DNA from: Candidatus Pseudobacter hemicellulosilyticus
Lineage (GTDB): Bacteria; Bacteroidota; Bacteroidia; Chitinophagales; Chitinophagaceae
Direction of reading: 5' to 3'
Length of the DNA stretch: 64,000 nucleotides
NCBI GenBank assembly: GCA_029202545.1
Contig: CP119311.1
Span: 3,906,001-3,970,000, forward strand
Under the pieces are notes generated by a model. That model was not told the origin of the DNA, made no database searches, and saw only the letters and a program-made list of their open reading frames with translations. The position numbers and the translations under genes are program-made. Positions 54,323-63,312 of the stretch are shown piece after piece (within the stretch, counting starts at the first letter, position 1; every line of letters starts with the position of its first letter).

Positions 54323-54366
54323 GCAAGCGCCATCCGTGATCCCTACGCGGATGGCCTTGCTTTTTT
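54323..54366 (+). terminator. Intrinsic terminator after the cysteine synthase gene
   Basis: GCAAGCGCCATCCG (54323-54336) pairs with CGGATGGCCTTGC (54348-54360) with one bulge, followed by six T's. Confidence 0.88.
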
Positions 54367-54551
54367 ATTCCAACTTGAAGGCTGGTTGACTAACGGCCGT
54401 TTGTCAGGTATGCGGATATTTTCTTATTTTATTGGATCCCAGTCTATTCAGGCCCTGTTTTTTAGGGACTGCCCAATTCTTAAAAATCTATTATCTTTAT
54501 AATATCAATGCTAACTGATTTCAGGCAGTAATAACTTTGCTGCACCCCCTA

Positions 54552-55148
54552 ATGCTACCCTATAGCACATACAGTGATGAGCAGTTGTTTGAAACGCTTC
54601 AAACCGAGGATGAGAAAGCTTTCCGGGCTATCTACGAACGATACCATAAAGCTGTTTACGCCTATTTACTGGGTTTTCTGAAGGACAACAACCTGGCCGA
54701 GGAGATGACCCACGAGGTATTCCTTAAGATCTGGGATATCCGGGGCAAGGTCAGTCTGCACAGTTCCTTTTCTTCCTATCTTTTCCGCATCTGTCACAAT
54801 AAGGCCATTAATGCGCTGGAAAAAATTGCTGCCGACAACCGGCTGCGCCAGCGGGTGCTACAGCATTTACAGGACCTGTCTTCCGCCCATATCCAGGATA
54901 CCAACCTGCTGCAGGAATATGATCAGCTGCTGGAAAATGCGCTGGACACCCTGCCGCCCCAGCGCCGCAAAGTATTCCAGCTTTGCCGGGAAGAGGGAAA
55001 GAGCTATGATGAAACGGCCGCCCAGCTGGGCATTTCCCGCAATACGGTGAAAGAGCATATGGTCAAGGCCCAGAAAGCCCTCCGGTCGTTCCTGGACGAG
55101 CAGGGCGAAATTGCTTTCCTGCTCCTGATCATGATCCATCTTTCCTGA
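54552..55148 (+). CDS. ECF-type RNA polymerase sigma-70 factor (SusCD locus 3)
   Basis: A 198-residue ECF sigma factor expected to drive locus 3. Region 2 shows NLAEEMTHEVFLKIWDIRGKV and FSSYLFRICHNKAINALEK. Region 4 shows EEGKSYDETAAQLGISRNTVKEHMVKAQKAL. ATG 54552 (MLPYSTYSDEQLF) is preferred over a TTG five codons upstream. Unlike loci 1 and 2, the spacer to its fecR is only 130 bp and contains no GGACGAACC repeats. Confidence 0.93.
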   Translation: MLPYSTYSDEQLFETLQTEDEKAFRAIYERYHKAVYAYLLGFLKDNNLAEEMTHEVFLKIWDIRGKVSLHSSFSSYLFRICHNKAINALEKIAADNRLRQRVLQHLQDLSSAHIQDTNLLQEYDQLLENALDTLPPQRRKVFQLCREEGKSYDETAAQLGISRNTVKEHMVKAQKALRSFLDEQGEIAFLLLIMIHLS

Positions 55149-55278
55149 TCGTCTTCCTTCTTTAGGAGTTGTTCCTCAATTCTTTCTGCCCCCAAAACGC
55201 CGAGTTAAAAAAATCTTAAAAAAAACTGATCTTGGAACCACCCTCTTTTAGCAGGCTCCTGTCTTATTACCAGGAACT

Positions 55279-56493
55279 ATGCAAAGATCAGTCACCTATT
55301 ACCATCAGTTATTGAGCAGTTACCTGGACGGAGCCGTATCCGTGGAGGAAGCCAATGAGTTGTTTGACTTTATCCGGCAATCCCCTGTGGAGGCCCGCCA
55401 GTTGATGGAAGCCGCCGGCCATACTGATTTCAGTGACCGGTTTGGTCACCTGGAAAATATAGATGCAGCTACCAGCCAGCGGATGTATGACCGGTTAGCA
55501 GGTGCTATCTCTTCCAGTTCCTTTTCCCACCGCCCCGTCCACCGGGTCCATTTCCTGAGGAAGAGCTGGTTCCGGTATGCAGCGGCAGTGCTGCTGGTGG
55601 CTGGCACGCTGGCTGTTTTCTTATTGCTTAACAACCATCAGCAGGAGCCCTTACAGGCAGCAGGTAAAAAACAACCCCAGAAAGATATTGTGCCCGGCAG
55701 CGATAAGGCCGTGCTGACCCTGGCGGATGGCAGCTCGCTGGTGCTGGACGAAGCACAGAATGGCGATCTGGCCCGGCAGGGAAATGCCCGGGTGGTTAAA
55801 CTGGAAAACGGCAGACTGGCCTATGAAGCAAAGGCGGGGCCCGGCGAAAAGCCCTCTTTTAATACACTGACAGTGCCCCGCGGCGGCCAGTATGCGCTGA
55901 CTTTGGCGGATGGCACCAGGGTCTGGCTCAATGCGGCCTCCTCCATCCGGTATCCTACCGTTTTTGCCGGAGCGGAAAGAAAGGTGGAGGTCAGTGGCGA
56001 AGTCTACATGGAGATAGCCACTAACTCCCGCAAACCCTTTATTGTAGAAGCCAATGGAACTGCTGTTCAGGTGCTGGGCACCAGCTTTAACCTGAATGCT
56101 TATCCGGACGAAAGCGTTGTCAGAACAACCCTGATTGAAGGCAGTGTACGGGTCAGCAAAACATCCACCGCTGATGTGGCGGTGCTGAACCCTGGCCAGC
56201 AGGCGGAAGTAGCCGGGCATGTAGATGGCGTAAAGGTGGTTGCCGTAGATACAGAACAGGTGCTGGCCTGGAAGAACGGACTATTCAGCTTCCAGAATGC
56301 AGATATTAAGACCATCATGCGGCAACTGTCCAGGTGGTACGATATTAATATAGTCTATGAAAATGCTGTTCCTTCCCAGCGCTTCTTCGGGGAGATGAAC
56401 AGGAACCTTACTCTATCCCAGGTGTTGAAAGGTCTTGAAGTGAGCAAAGTCAATTTCAGATTGGAAGGAAGGAATTTGATCGTCATGCCTTAA
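55279..56493 (+). CDS. FecR family anti-sigma factor (locus 3)
   Basis: A 404-residue membrane anti-sigma factor for the sigma factor at 54.5 kb. The N-terminal cytoplasmic part is LLSSYLDGAVSVEEANELFDF. A single transmembrane helix lies at about 99-117 (FRYAAAVLLVAGTLAVFLLL). The FecR domain begins TVPRGGQYALTLADGTRVWLN, and the C-terminal DUF4974 domain is IKTIMRQLSRWYDINIVYE..FFGEMNRNLTL. SusC follows after 53 bp. Confidence 0.94.
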   Translation: MQRSVTYYHQLLSSYLDGAVSVEEANELFDFIRQSPVEARQLMEAAGHTDFSDRFGHLENIDAATSQRMYDRLAGAISSSSFSHRPVHRVHFLRKSWFRYAAAVLLVAGTLAVFLLLNNHQQEPLQAAGKKQPQKDIVPGSDKAVLTLADGSSLVLDEAQNGDLARQGNARVVKLENGRLAYEAKAGPGEKPSFNTLTVPRGGQYALTLADGTRVWLNAASSIRYPTVFAGAERKVEVSGEVYMEIATNSRKPFIVEANGTAVQVLGTSFNLNAYPDESVVRTTLIEGSVRVSKTSTADVAVLNPGQQAEVAGHVDGVKVVAVDTEQVLAWKNGLFSFQNADIKTIMRQLSRWYDINIVYENAVPSQRFFGEMNRNLTLSQVLKGLEVSKVNFRLEGRNLIVMP

Positions 56494-56546
56494 CGCTTTA
56501 TCCGAACGATTGCCCCACAGTTTGTAAAACCCAACCCAGAATAGAT

Positions 56547-59500
56547 ATGGTATTTTCATCTATGGCGCCAGGCCTTGCCTGGTTCTTCACAAAACCACTG
56601 CGTGTGATAAAGATCACTGCTTTTTTTCTTATCGGCTGCTTCCTGCAGGTTTCGGCCAGTTATTCCCAGTCCGTAACGCTGAAGGTAAAGAATGCCCAGC
56701 TGAAGGATGTACTGGCGGCTATCAAACAGCAGACCGGTTATGCTGTTTTCTATAATGCCGAACTGCTGACCAGCGCTAAGCCGGTAACACTGGATGTTCA
56801 GAATGCTTCTCTGCCGGAAGCGTTAAAAGCCGCCTTCAACGGCCAGCCACTCAATTATGTCATTGAGAACAAAACTGTGTTTATCAGCCGGTCAACTATT
56901 GCCTTAGCTGAAACGCCCAATGGCTATGTGCCCTTCAGGCTGGAGCTGGATCCAATAAAGATCCAGGTGGCCGGCGCCGATGGCCAGCCGCTTTCCGGAG
57001 CCACCGTAACGTTGAAGAAAAACAACAGGTCCTGGGTGACAGACGCCCAGGGTGTTATCAACATGGAGGCTGAAAAGGGAGATGTTGTGGTGATCTCTTA
57101 TGTAGGACATGCCACCCAGGAATTAAAGATCGGTGACACTAAAAAAACATTGATCGTTAAGCTGGCGCCCAAAGAGAATACCAATGAAGAAGTGGTGGTA
57201 ATGGCCTATGGCCAGAAGAAAAAGAAAACTGAAATGGTAGGCTCTGCCTATCAGATCAACTCCGATAAGATTGCCACCATGCCGCCCGGAAGGATTGACG
57301 CCATCCTGGAAGGCCAGATGCCAGGTGTAAGGGTAACCCTGAATTCTGATGATGCCAGCAGCACCAAGCAAAGGATGAATATCCGTATCCGCGGTACCGG
57401 CTCTTTCAGCGCTTCCAATGAACCGCTATGGATCATTGACGGAACACCTGTTTTTACCGGAGATCGTACCAACCTGATCCCCGGCATCCAGACCGCTGTT
57501 ACTCCTTTGTCTTATATAAACCCTGCTGATATTGAATCTATTACAGTCCTGAAAGATGCCGCAGCTGCCGCTATCTACGGCGCCAACGCCTCCAACGGGG
57601 TGATCCTGGTGACCACTAAATCCGGTGGGATTGGCAAACCCAGGGTAAGCCTCTCGCTGCAGAACGGTTTTTCAACCATCAATAAAAGCACAAAGTTCAA
57701 AACGCTGAATGCTTCAGAGTATATGCAGCTGGCGAAAGAATCCTATGTCAACTCCGGCAAGGACCTGTCTACCTTTCCCTATAACGACAATGACCTCAAT
57801 ACCTACAGCAATACCGATACTGACTGGCTGGATCAGTTTTATGGTACAGGTGTTGTCAATGATGTAAACCTGGCGCTGAGAGGGGGCACCAGGAAATTTG
57901 TGTATTCCGTTTCCGGTGGTTATTTTAAGAATCAATCCACCATTAAAGGGAACGATCAGAGCCGTGGTTCTGTCAGCTCCAACCTGAAATATAAGGTTGA
58001 TCCCAAACTGGAACTGGTCCTGATCTCCAGGTACTCCAACAACAAGAACAATACCTTTAATCCGGGTATGGACTACCTGGAATTCCTGCCTATTGTTTCT
58101 CCTTACAATAATGATGGCACTTACCGGTTGTACAATAAAAAAATATCCGGTGTGGATGCTAACGGTAATCCCGTATATACCAACGCAAGGTTCTTCAATT
58201 CTGTTGCTGAAAGGGAGCAGAATGATGATATCCAGAAAAGCAATGTGCTGAATAATAACCTGTCCATTAACTATGAGATCCTGAGAGGCTTAAAGTCTAC
58301 AACACAGATTGGGGTAGACTGGCAGGAAACCAAGCAGAATATTTACAAGGCCAGGACCAACTGGGAGGGCATGGATGCATCCGGCAATGCAGTCGGCTAT
58401 GGTACCAGGGCCTATAACAAGACTGTTACCAAAACCTTTATTGAAAGGTTGAATTATACAAAGACCTGGGGCGCCCATACCGTTACCGGACTGGCCGGCC
58501 TGGAACTGATGACCCAGAAATACAATACCCGCTACCTTTCTGTAGGCGGCTTCAAGGATGACGACCACAGGAATGTGGATTTTGCAGAAACTGTTATAAG
58601 CAGGGACAGCAGCATGCGGGAAACCAAAAGCGCCTCTTACTTTGCCCAGCTGGAGTATAATTATGATAAGCGCTATTACATGCAGGTGACAGGCAGGAGG
58701 GATGGAAATTCCACTTTCGGTACAGAAGCCAGGTGGGGTAACTTTGCATCGGCTGGTGTAGGCTGGAACCTTAAGAGAGAATTCCTGCAGGATGTAAAAG
58801 CGATCGACTACCTGCGTATTGACGCCACCTACGGCAATACCGGTAACTCCCGTATCAGTAACCAGGAGACCTATGGTATCTACTCTTTCAGCAATTCCTA
58901 TAATTACGATGAGAAGACCGGGGCTGTAATATCCAGTATTCCCAACAGGAGATTACGCTGGGAGTCTGCCAATCAGACCAACCTGAAACTGAACCTGGGA
59001 CTTTGGGATCGCCTGACCTTCCTGATTGAAGCCTACCGGAAGAAAACGGTACAGGCTATCGTTGGTGCGCCTGTTTCCAGGACCACTGGTGAAACCTCCG
59101 CCCAAAGCAATACCGGTGAACTGATGAATGAAGGTATTGAAACCACCATCCGGTGGGATGTGGTTAAGAATGATAATACAGGCCTGCTCTGGTCCATTGA
59201 GCTGAATGCCGCTCATAACAGGAACAAGGCGCTGAAGCTGTACAATGAGAACGACAGGACCTTCGGTAACTATATCTGGAGCGAAGGATACGATATCAAT
59301 ACCCTCTACCTGATCAGGTGGGCCGGGGTTGATCCCAGGGATGGCGCTCCTTTATGGTATGATGCCAATGGTAACCTCACCCGTGTGTACAGTATCGATA
59401 ACCGGGTACCCTGGAAATCTGCCAACCCTGATCTTTTCGGCGGCTTCAGGACAACATTTGAGTATAAAGGTTTCATGGCTGCGGCCCTGTTCACCTACAC

Positions 59501-59909
59501 CATTGGCGGTTACCAGTTCAGTACTTTCAGCAGGGGGATCAATTCCGACGGGCTGAATATTGAAGACGATAACCAATCTATCAACCAGATGGACAGGTGG
59601 CAGCAACCGGGTGATGTAGCCCTGAACCCGAAACCGATCTGGGGCGTATCCACCCGCTCTACCATGAACTCCACCCGTTTTATTTACAAGACCACCAATA
59701 TCCGGCTGGGGAACCTTGCCCTGGGCTATGATTTTCCCGACAAGCTGGTAACTAAGATGGGTATACGGGAACTGAAGGTCAACCTGATCGGCAACGATCT
59801 GTTTTACCTGACTCCCTACGACAAATCCAACAGGAACTCCTTCAAGCAGTCCAGAAGCGGTTATCCAACCGAAACCAGTTTCCTGTTAGCTATTAATGTC
59901 ACTTTTTAA
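56547..59909 (+). CDS. SusC/RagA family TonB-linked outer membrane protein (locus 3)
   Basis: A 1120-residue outer-membrane transporter. A long signal sequence (MVFSSMAPGLAWFF..IKITAFFLIGCFL) leads to an STN domain (LKVKNAQLKDVLAAIKQQTGYA, about 45-110), a carboxypeptidase-like domain (IQVAGADGQPLSGATVTLKK), the plug with MAYGQKKKKTEMVGSA, IRGTGSFSASNEPLWIIDG and ITVLKDAAAAAIYGANASNGVILVTTK, and the barrel. The STN domain fits signalling to FecR. Downstream genes differ from locus 2, so the cargo is probably different. Confidence 0.96.
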   Translation: MVFSSMAPGLAWFFTKPLRVIKITAFFLIGCFLQVSASYSQSVTLKVKNAQLKDVLAAIKQQTGYAVFYNAELLTSAKPVTLDVQNASLPEALKAAFNGQPLNYVIENKTVFISRSTIALAETPNGYVPFRLELDPIKIQVAGADGQPLSGATVTLKKNNRSWVTDAQGVINMEAEKGDVVVISYVGHATQELKIGDTKKTLIVKLAPKENTNEEVVVMAYGQKKKKTEMVGSAYQINSDKIATMPPGRIDAILEGQMPGVRVTLNSDDASSTKQRMNIRIRGTGSFSASNEPLWIIDGTPVFTGDRTNLIPGIQTAVTPLSYINPADIESITVLKDAAAAAIYGANASNGVILVTTKSGGIGKPRVSLSLQNGFSTINKSTKFKTLNASEYMQLAKESYVNSGKDLSTFPYNDNDLNTYSNTDTDWLDQFYGTGVVNDVNLALRGGTRKFVYSVSGGYFKNQSTIKGNDQSRGSVSSNLKYKVDPKLELVLISRYSNNKNNTFNPGMDYLEFLPIVSPYNNDGTYRLYNKKISGVDANGNPVYTNARFFNSVAEREQNDDIQKSNVLNNNLSINYEILRGLKSTTQIGVDWQETKQNIYKARTNWEGMDASGNAVGYGTRAYNKTVTKTFIERLNYTKTWGAHTVTGLAGLELMTQKYNTRYLSVGGFKDDDHRNVDFAETVISRDSSMRETKSASYFAQLEYNYDKRYYMQVTGRRDGNSTFGTEARWGNFASAGVGWNLKREFLQDVKAIDYLRIDATYGNTGNSRISNQETYGIYSFSNSYNYDEKTGAVISSIPNRRLRWESANQTNLKLNLGLWDRLTFLIEAYRKKTVQAIVGAPVSRTTGETSAQSNTGELMNEGIETTIRWDVVKNDNTGLLWSIELNAAHNRNKALKLYNENDRTFGNYIWSEGYDINTLYLIRWAGVDPRDGAPLWYDANGNLTRVYSIDNRVPWKSANPDLFGGFRTTFEYKGFMAAALFTYTIGGYQFSTFSRGINSDGLNIEDDNQSINQMDRWQQPGDVALNPKPIWGVSTRSTMNSTRFIYKTTNIRLGNLALGYDFPDKLVTKMGIRELKVNLIGNDLFYLTPYDKSNRNSFKQSRSGYPTETSFLLAINVTF

Positions 59910-59913
59910 TTCC

Positions 59914-61332
59914 ATGACAATGAACAAAACATTTTTATATATAGCGTTGCTCCTGTTTGGATTGGGCGCCACGTCCTGTAAAAAATATTTCGAGGTGGAC
60001 AATTCCGACAGGAACACCATCCCGCTTACCTTTTCAACCATTGAAGGTTTCAGGGCCAGTATCTTAGGCACCCTGCAAACTGCCTGCGATTATTATTCCA
60101 ACCAGTTCTATTTCTATCCTGAAGTAGCGGGCAATATGGCGGACGTAGTAGGGACCGGCCTGGATAATATGAAACAGCAACAGGATTTTACTTCAGACCC
60201 TGATGAGGAAACGCAGGCTGTTGGCCTTATCTGGCGCAAAATACTGGTGACCATTGCCAACGCCAACAATATCATTGAATACGCTCCTGCATTCCTGGAG
60301 GACAACCCTGCCGCTAAGAGTGAGTTGGACCAGATAAAGGCACAGGCCCTCTTCATCCGCGCCCTGGGACATTTTGATCTTTGCAGGGTGTACGCCCAGC
60401 CCTATAACTATTCGGCTGATGCAGGTCATACCGGTGTTCCCATTGTGCTGAATAATCCTGCACCCGAGGACGCCATTGCCCGTTCAACAGTGAAAGAAGT
60501 ATACACGCAGATCATCGCCGATCTGAAAGAAGCTGAGGAACTGTTTGGCACTGTCGCGGCTTCCGATGTTTATTATGTTACGCCGAAAGCCGTTAAGGCG
60601 TTGCTGGCCCGTGTATACCTGTATAGCGAACACTGGGATGAAGCCATTCAATATGCTTCCGAAGTGATCAGCAGCAGCACCCTTTCCTACAATGCAGACT
60701 ATACTTCCATGTTCAATACATTGACTCCTGGCGCTGAAGCTATCTTTCGCCTGAAAGGCAGGGTAGGCACCAAGGATCTAGGAGGCAAGTACAGCATAAC
60801 AGCCCCGGTGTATGTGCCCGCAGATACTTTGATGAGCCTGTTTGAACCAGGTGATATCAGGTTATCCCTGTTCATGCAGAATCCGGATAATACCAGCAGG
60901 TACTTCACCAGGAAATGGACTATTTTAGGAAGTGTTGAACGCTATGATCCCATGGTGCTGAGAGCTTCTGAAATGTATTTCATCCGGGCGGAAGCCAACC
61001 TGGCCAAAGACCAGCTTACCCGGTGTGCAGATGACCTGAAAGTAATGATTGGCAGGGCTATGAAAATGGATCCCGCTGACATGGATAATTTTGAAACGGA
61101 AAAAGCGGCGTTGAAAAGCATTATCATTAAGGAGCGCGCTAAGGAATTCTGTTTTGAAGGACATAATTTCTTTGATATTACCAGGATGAAAGAGAACCTG
61201 GTCCGTGGCAGCAATTCTTCTTCCACCGTGAAGCAGCTGAATTATCCCAGTGATTATTTTGTGCTGCCCATTCCCCAGGCTGAAATTGACGCCAATCCGG
61301 CAATGAAAGGTAACCCCACCGTAAATAATTAG
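59914..61332 (+). CDS. RagB/SusD family nutrient-uptake lipoprotein (locus 3)
   Basis: A 472-residue surface lipoprotein partner of the preceding SusC, with lipobox GATSC (Cys22) followed by KKYFEVDNSDRN. ATG 59914 lies 4 bp past the SusC stop; ATG 59920 is an alternative start. SusD helices are visible (QIKAQALFIRALGHFDLCRVYAQ, AVKALLARVYLYSEHWDEA). The C-terminus has IIIKERAKEFCFEGHNFFDITRMK and the final VLPIPQAEIDANPAMKGN. Confidence 0.95.
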   Translation: MTMNKTFLYIALLLFGLGATSCKKYFEVDNSDRNTIPLTFSTIEGFRASILGTLQTACDYYSNQFYFYPEVAGNMADVVGTGLDNMKQQQDFTSDPDEETQAVGLIWRKILVTIANANNIIEYAPAFLEDNPAAKSELDQIKAQALFIRALGHFDLCRVYAQPYNYSADAGHTGVPIVLNNPAPEDAIARSTVKEVYTQIIADLKEAEELFGTVAASDVYYVTPKAVKALLARVYLYSEHWDEAIQYASEVISSSTLSYNADYTSMFNTLTPGAEAIFRLKGRVGTKDLGGKYSITAPVYVPADTLMSLFEPGDIRLSLFMQNPDNTSRYFTRKWTILGSVERYDPMVLRASEMYFIRAEANLAKDQLTRCADDLKVMIGRAMKMDPADMDNFETEKAALKSIIIKERAKEFCFEGHNFFDITRMKENLVRGSNSSSTVKQLNYPSDYFVLPIPQAEIDANPAMKGNPTVNN

Positions 61333-61335
61333 TAT

Positions 61336-61803
61336 ATGAAATTTTCCGCAATACTGCTTTCCTGCATCGTTCCTTTATTGATGCTTGGTTCCTGCTCCAA
61401 GGATGAGCAGGATGCCTATGAGCTCCGGTTTGTCCATATCATGGACAATGAAGCATCCATCGTAAACGTAAGCGCCAAAGCCAATGCAGTAGGCTCTTAT
61501 AATATTTACCTGAGTGCGCCGCAGGTCCTTGAACCTATTACTGTTTCCTATAAGCTGACAATAGGGGATGGGCTGACGGAAGGGCTGGACTATGAGTTGG
61601 TCAACGCCGGTACCGAGGTAACCTTTTTGCCCGGTATCTACGATATGCCCGTCAGGATAAAATGGCTGGCCAATACCGTGGACCCGGCAAGTGACAATAC
61701 CATTAAGATTGAGCTGCTGCGTGTGAGCAATGCCAATTACACCGTTGGGTTGCCCGGTCCGGACATGCTCCAGAGAAGCCTTACCATCACCAAGATCCCC
61801 TGA
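61336..61803 (+). CDS. Small surface lipoprotein of unknown family (locus 3)
   Basis: A 155-residue lipoprotein with lipobox MLGSC (Cys20). The rest is an all-beta domain of about 130 residues: FVHIMDNEASIVNVSAKANAVG, a Tyr/Asn strand YNIYLSAPQVLEPITVSYKL, and a final Calx-beta-like stretch (VTFLPGIYDMPVRIKWL, NTIKIELL). I do not recognise a named family; it resembles the small DUF4843/DUF1735-type sandwich lipoproteins encoded after SusD. It starts 3 bp after SusD, so it is part of the operon. Confidence 0.8.
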   Translation: MKFSAILLSCIVPLLMLGSCSKDEQDAYELRFVHIMDNEASIVNVSAKANAVGSYNIYLSAPQVLEPITVSYKLTIGDGLTEGLDYELVNAGTEVTFLPGIYDMPVRIKWLANTVDPASDNTIKIELLRVSNANYTVGLPGPDMLQRSLTITKIP

Positions 61804-61819
61804 GTATAATTCCTAAAAA

Positions 61820-63295
61820 ATGAATATGAAACTAACTAATATATTTCTGGTCATGTTCCTGCTGGTGGGCATAGCCTCCTGTACCAAGGAAGCTGAGCTT
61901 TTTAACCGGGTCCAGGTCAATGAGGTCAAAATGCTTTCCTTCGGCTTTTATGAAGCGGACAATCCCGGCGTACTGCTGAAGGATTATGTAGTAAGCCAGA
62001 TCAGCGCTACTGCCGTTTCAGTGCTGATGCCTGATAATATTGATAAGTCCAGCCTGGTGGCCAGGTTCACCGTGGGCGAGAATGATATTGTTCGTGTAAA
62101 TGGTACTGTACAGAAAAGCGGTGAGACCGTGAATAATTTTACAGTGCCGGTGGACTATATCCTGTCGGACGATGATAACAATGCAAAGTATACCGTGACC
62201 ATCGGCAAAGGCGGCGATTATATCTGGAGCGCCATTCCCTTTACCATTAATGATTCGGCCACAACCATCATGCTGAAGGTGAACCCGGTTACCGGCAACC
62301 CCTTCATCATGTTTAACCAGTCGCGGACTTCCTCGGCCGACCAGAAAGTGGCCATGGTCACTTATGAAGACAATGTATGGACGAACCTGGGGGAGATCTC
62401 TGACGGAAGGATCGGCAGCTATTACGATTTTACTTTCAACAGCGCCGGTATCCCTTACGCTTCTTATCCCGATTACACAGCTACGGTGGCGCAGAACGCC
62501 ACTGTTAAAAAGCTGGATGGCGCTGGCTGGGCTGAAGTGGGCGCCAAAGGTTTTACCACCAGCAGGATCTCTTACAATGCCCTGGCTTTTACTGAGGATG
62601 AAGCAAAGCTGATGTTGTTTGGTACCGTGGATGTTGCCGGTGGAGCGCTGACCAGGAGGGAACTGGGCGTTTCTACTTTTGAAAATGGCAGCTGGACTAC
62701 CAATACTACTATTCCCGGACGTTCTTCTGCTATATACGGTTACCTGCCGGTGGCCAGGAAGAAAAATGGCGCCATTTACCTGGGCGTCTTCAACGCCAGC
62801 TCACCCAACTCTGTGTCCCTGTACAAATATGCCAACAATACCTGGACGGTCCTGGCGGACCAGTGGCGCGATGCCAATGCCACGGCTATGAATATCCGGG
62901 ACTTTGATATTGAGGTGGATGATGAAGGGAATGTATATGCAGCCTTTGCCGATAACAGCAGCACCAGTCTGTATAAGTACCGGGTGATCAAATACACGGA
63001 AGCCACGCAGTCGGTAGCACCGCTGGGCACTTATATTGCCGGCGCTTCCGGTAACCTGTTCAGCTTTGACCTGGCGCTTTCTCCCAATGGCGTTCCTTAC
63101 CTGTTCTACCGGAACAGCAGCAACTATCCTTCTATTGTTTCTTTTGATAATGATAGCCAGGACTGGTCGCAGCCGCATACGTTCGAGGCGGAAGTGGGGG
63201 ATGAGCTGACCATGGATTTTGCGCCCAATGGCGAAGCTTACCTGGCATACCTGAAGAACAGGAAACTGTTTGTATACAAATATTCTGCACCATAA
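61820..63295 (+). CDS. Surface lipoprotein: DUF5018-like domain plus beta-propeller
   Basis: A 491-residue lipoprotein with lipobox GIASC (Cys21). The first 110 or so residues resemble DUF5018 (MLSFGFYEADNPGVLLKDYVV, VPVDYILSDDDNNAKYTVTI). From about 130 on there are repeated propeller-like blades with a common phrase: YYDFTFNSAGIPYASYPD, FDIEVDDEGNVYAAFADNS, FDLALSPNGVPYLFYRNSS, MDFAPNGEAYLAYLKNR. It is probably a substrate-binding or processing partner of SusCD locus 3 at the surface. Spacing to the previous gene is 16 bp. Confidence 0.82.
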   Translation: MNMKLTNIFLVMFLLVGIASCTKEAELFNRVQVNEVKMLSFGFYEADNPGVLLKDYVVSQISATAVSVLMPDNIDKSSLVARFTVGENDIVRVNGTVQKSGETVNNFTVPVDYILSDDDNNAKYTVTIGKGGDYIWSAIPFTINDSATTIMLKVNPVTGNPFIMFNQSRTSSADQKVAMVTYEDNVWTNLGEISDGRIGSYYDFTFNSAGIPYASYPDYTATVAQNATVKKLDGAGWAEVGAKGFTTSRISYNALAFTEDEAKLMLFGTVDVAGGALTRRELGVSTFENGSWTTNTTIPGRSSAIYGYLPVARKKNGAIYLGVFNASSPNSVSLYKYANNTWTVLADQWRDANATAMNIRDFDIEVDDEGNVYAAFADNSSTSLYKYRVIKYTEATQSVAPLGTYIAGASGNLFSFDLALSPNGVPYLFYRNSSNYPSIVSFDNDSQDWSQPHTFEAEVGDELTMDFAPNGEAYLAYLKNRKLFVYKYSAP

Positions 63296-63312
63296 GCCAA
63301 AAAAGACAAGCG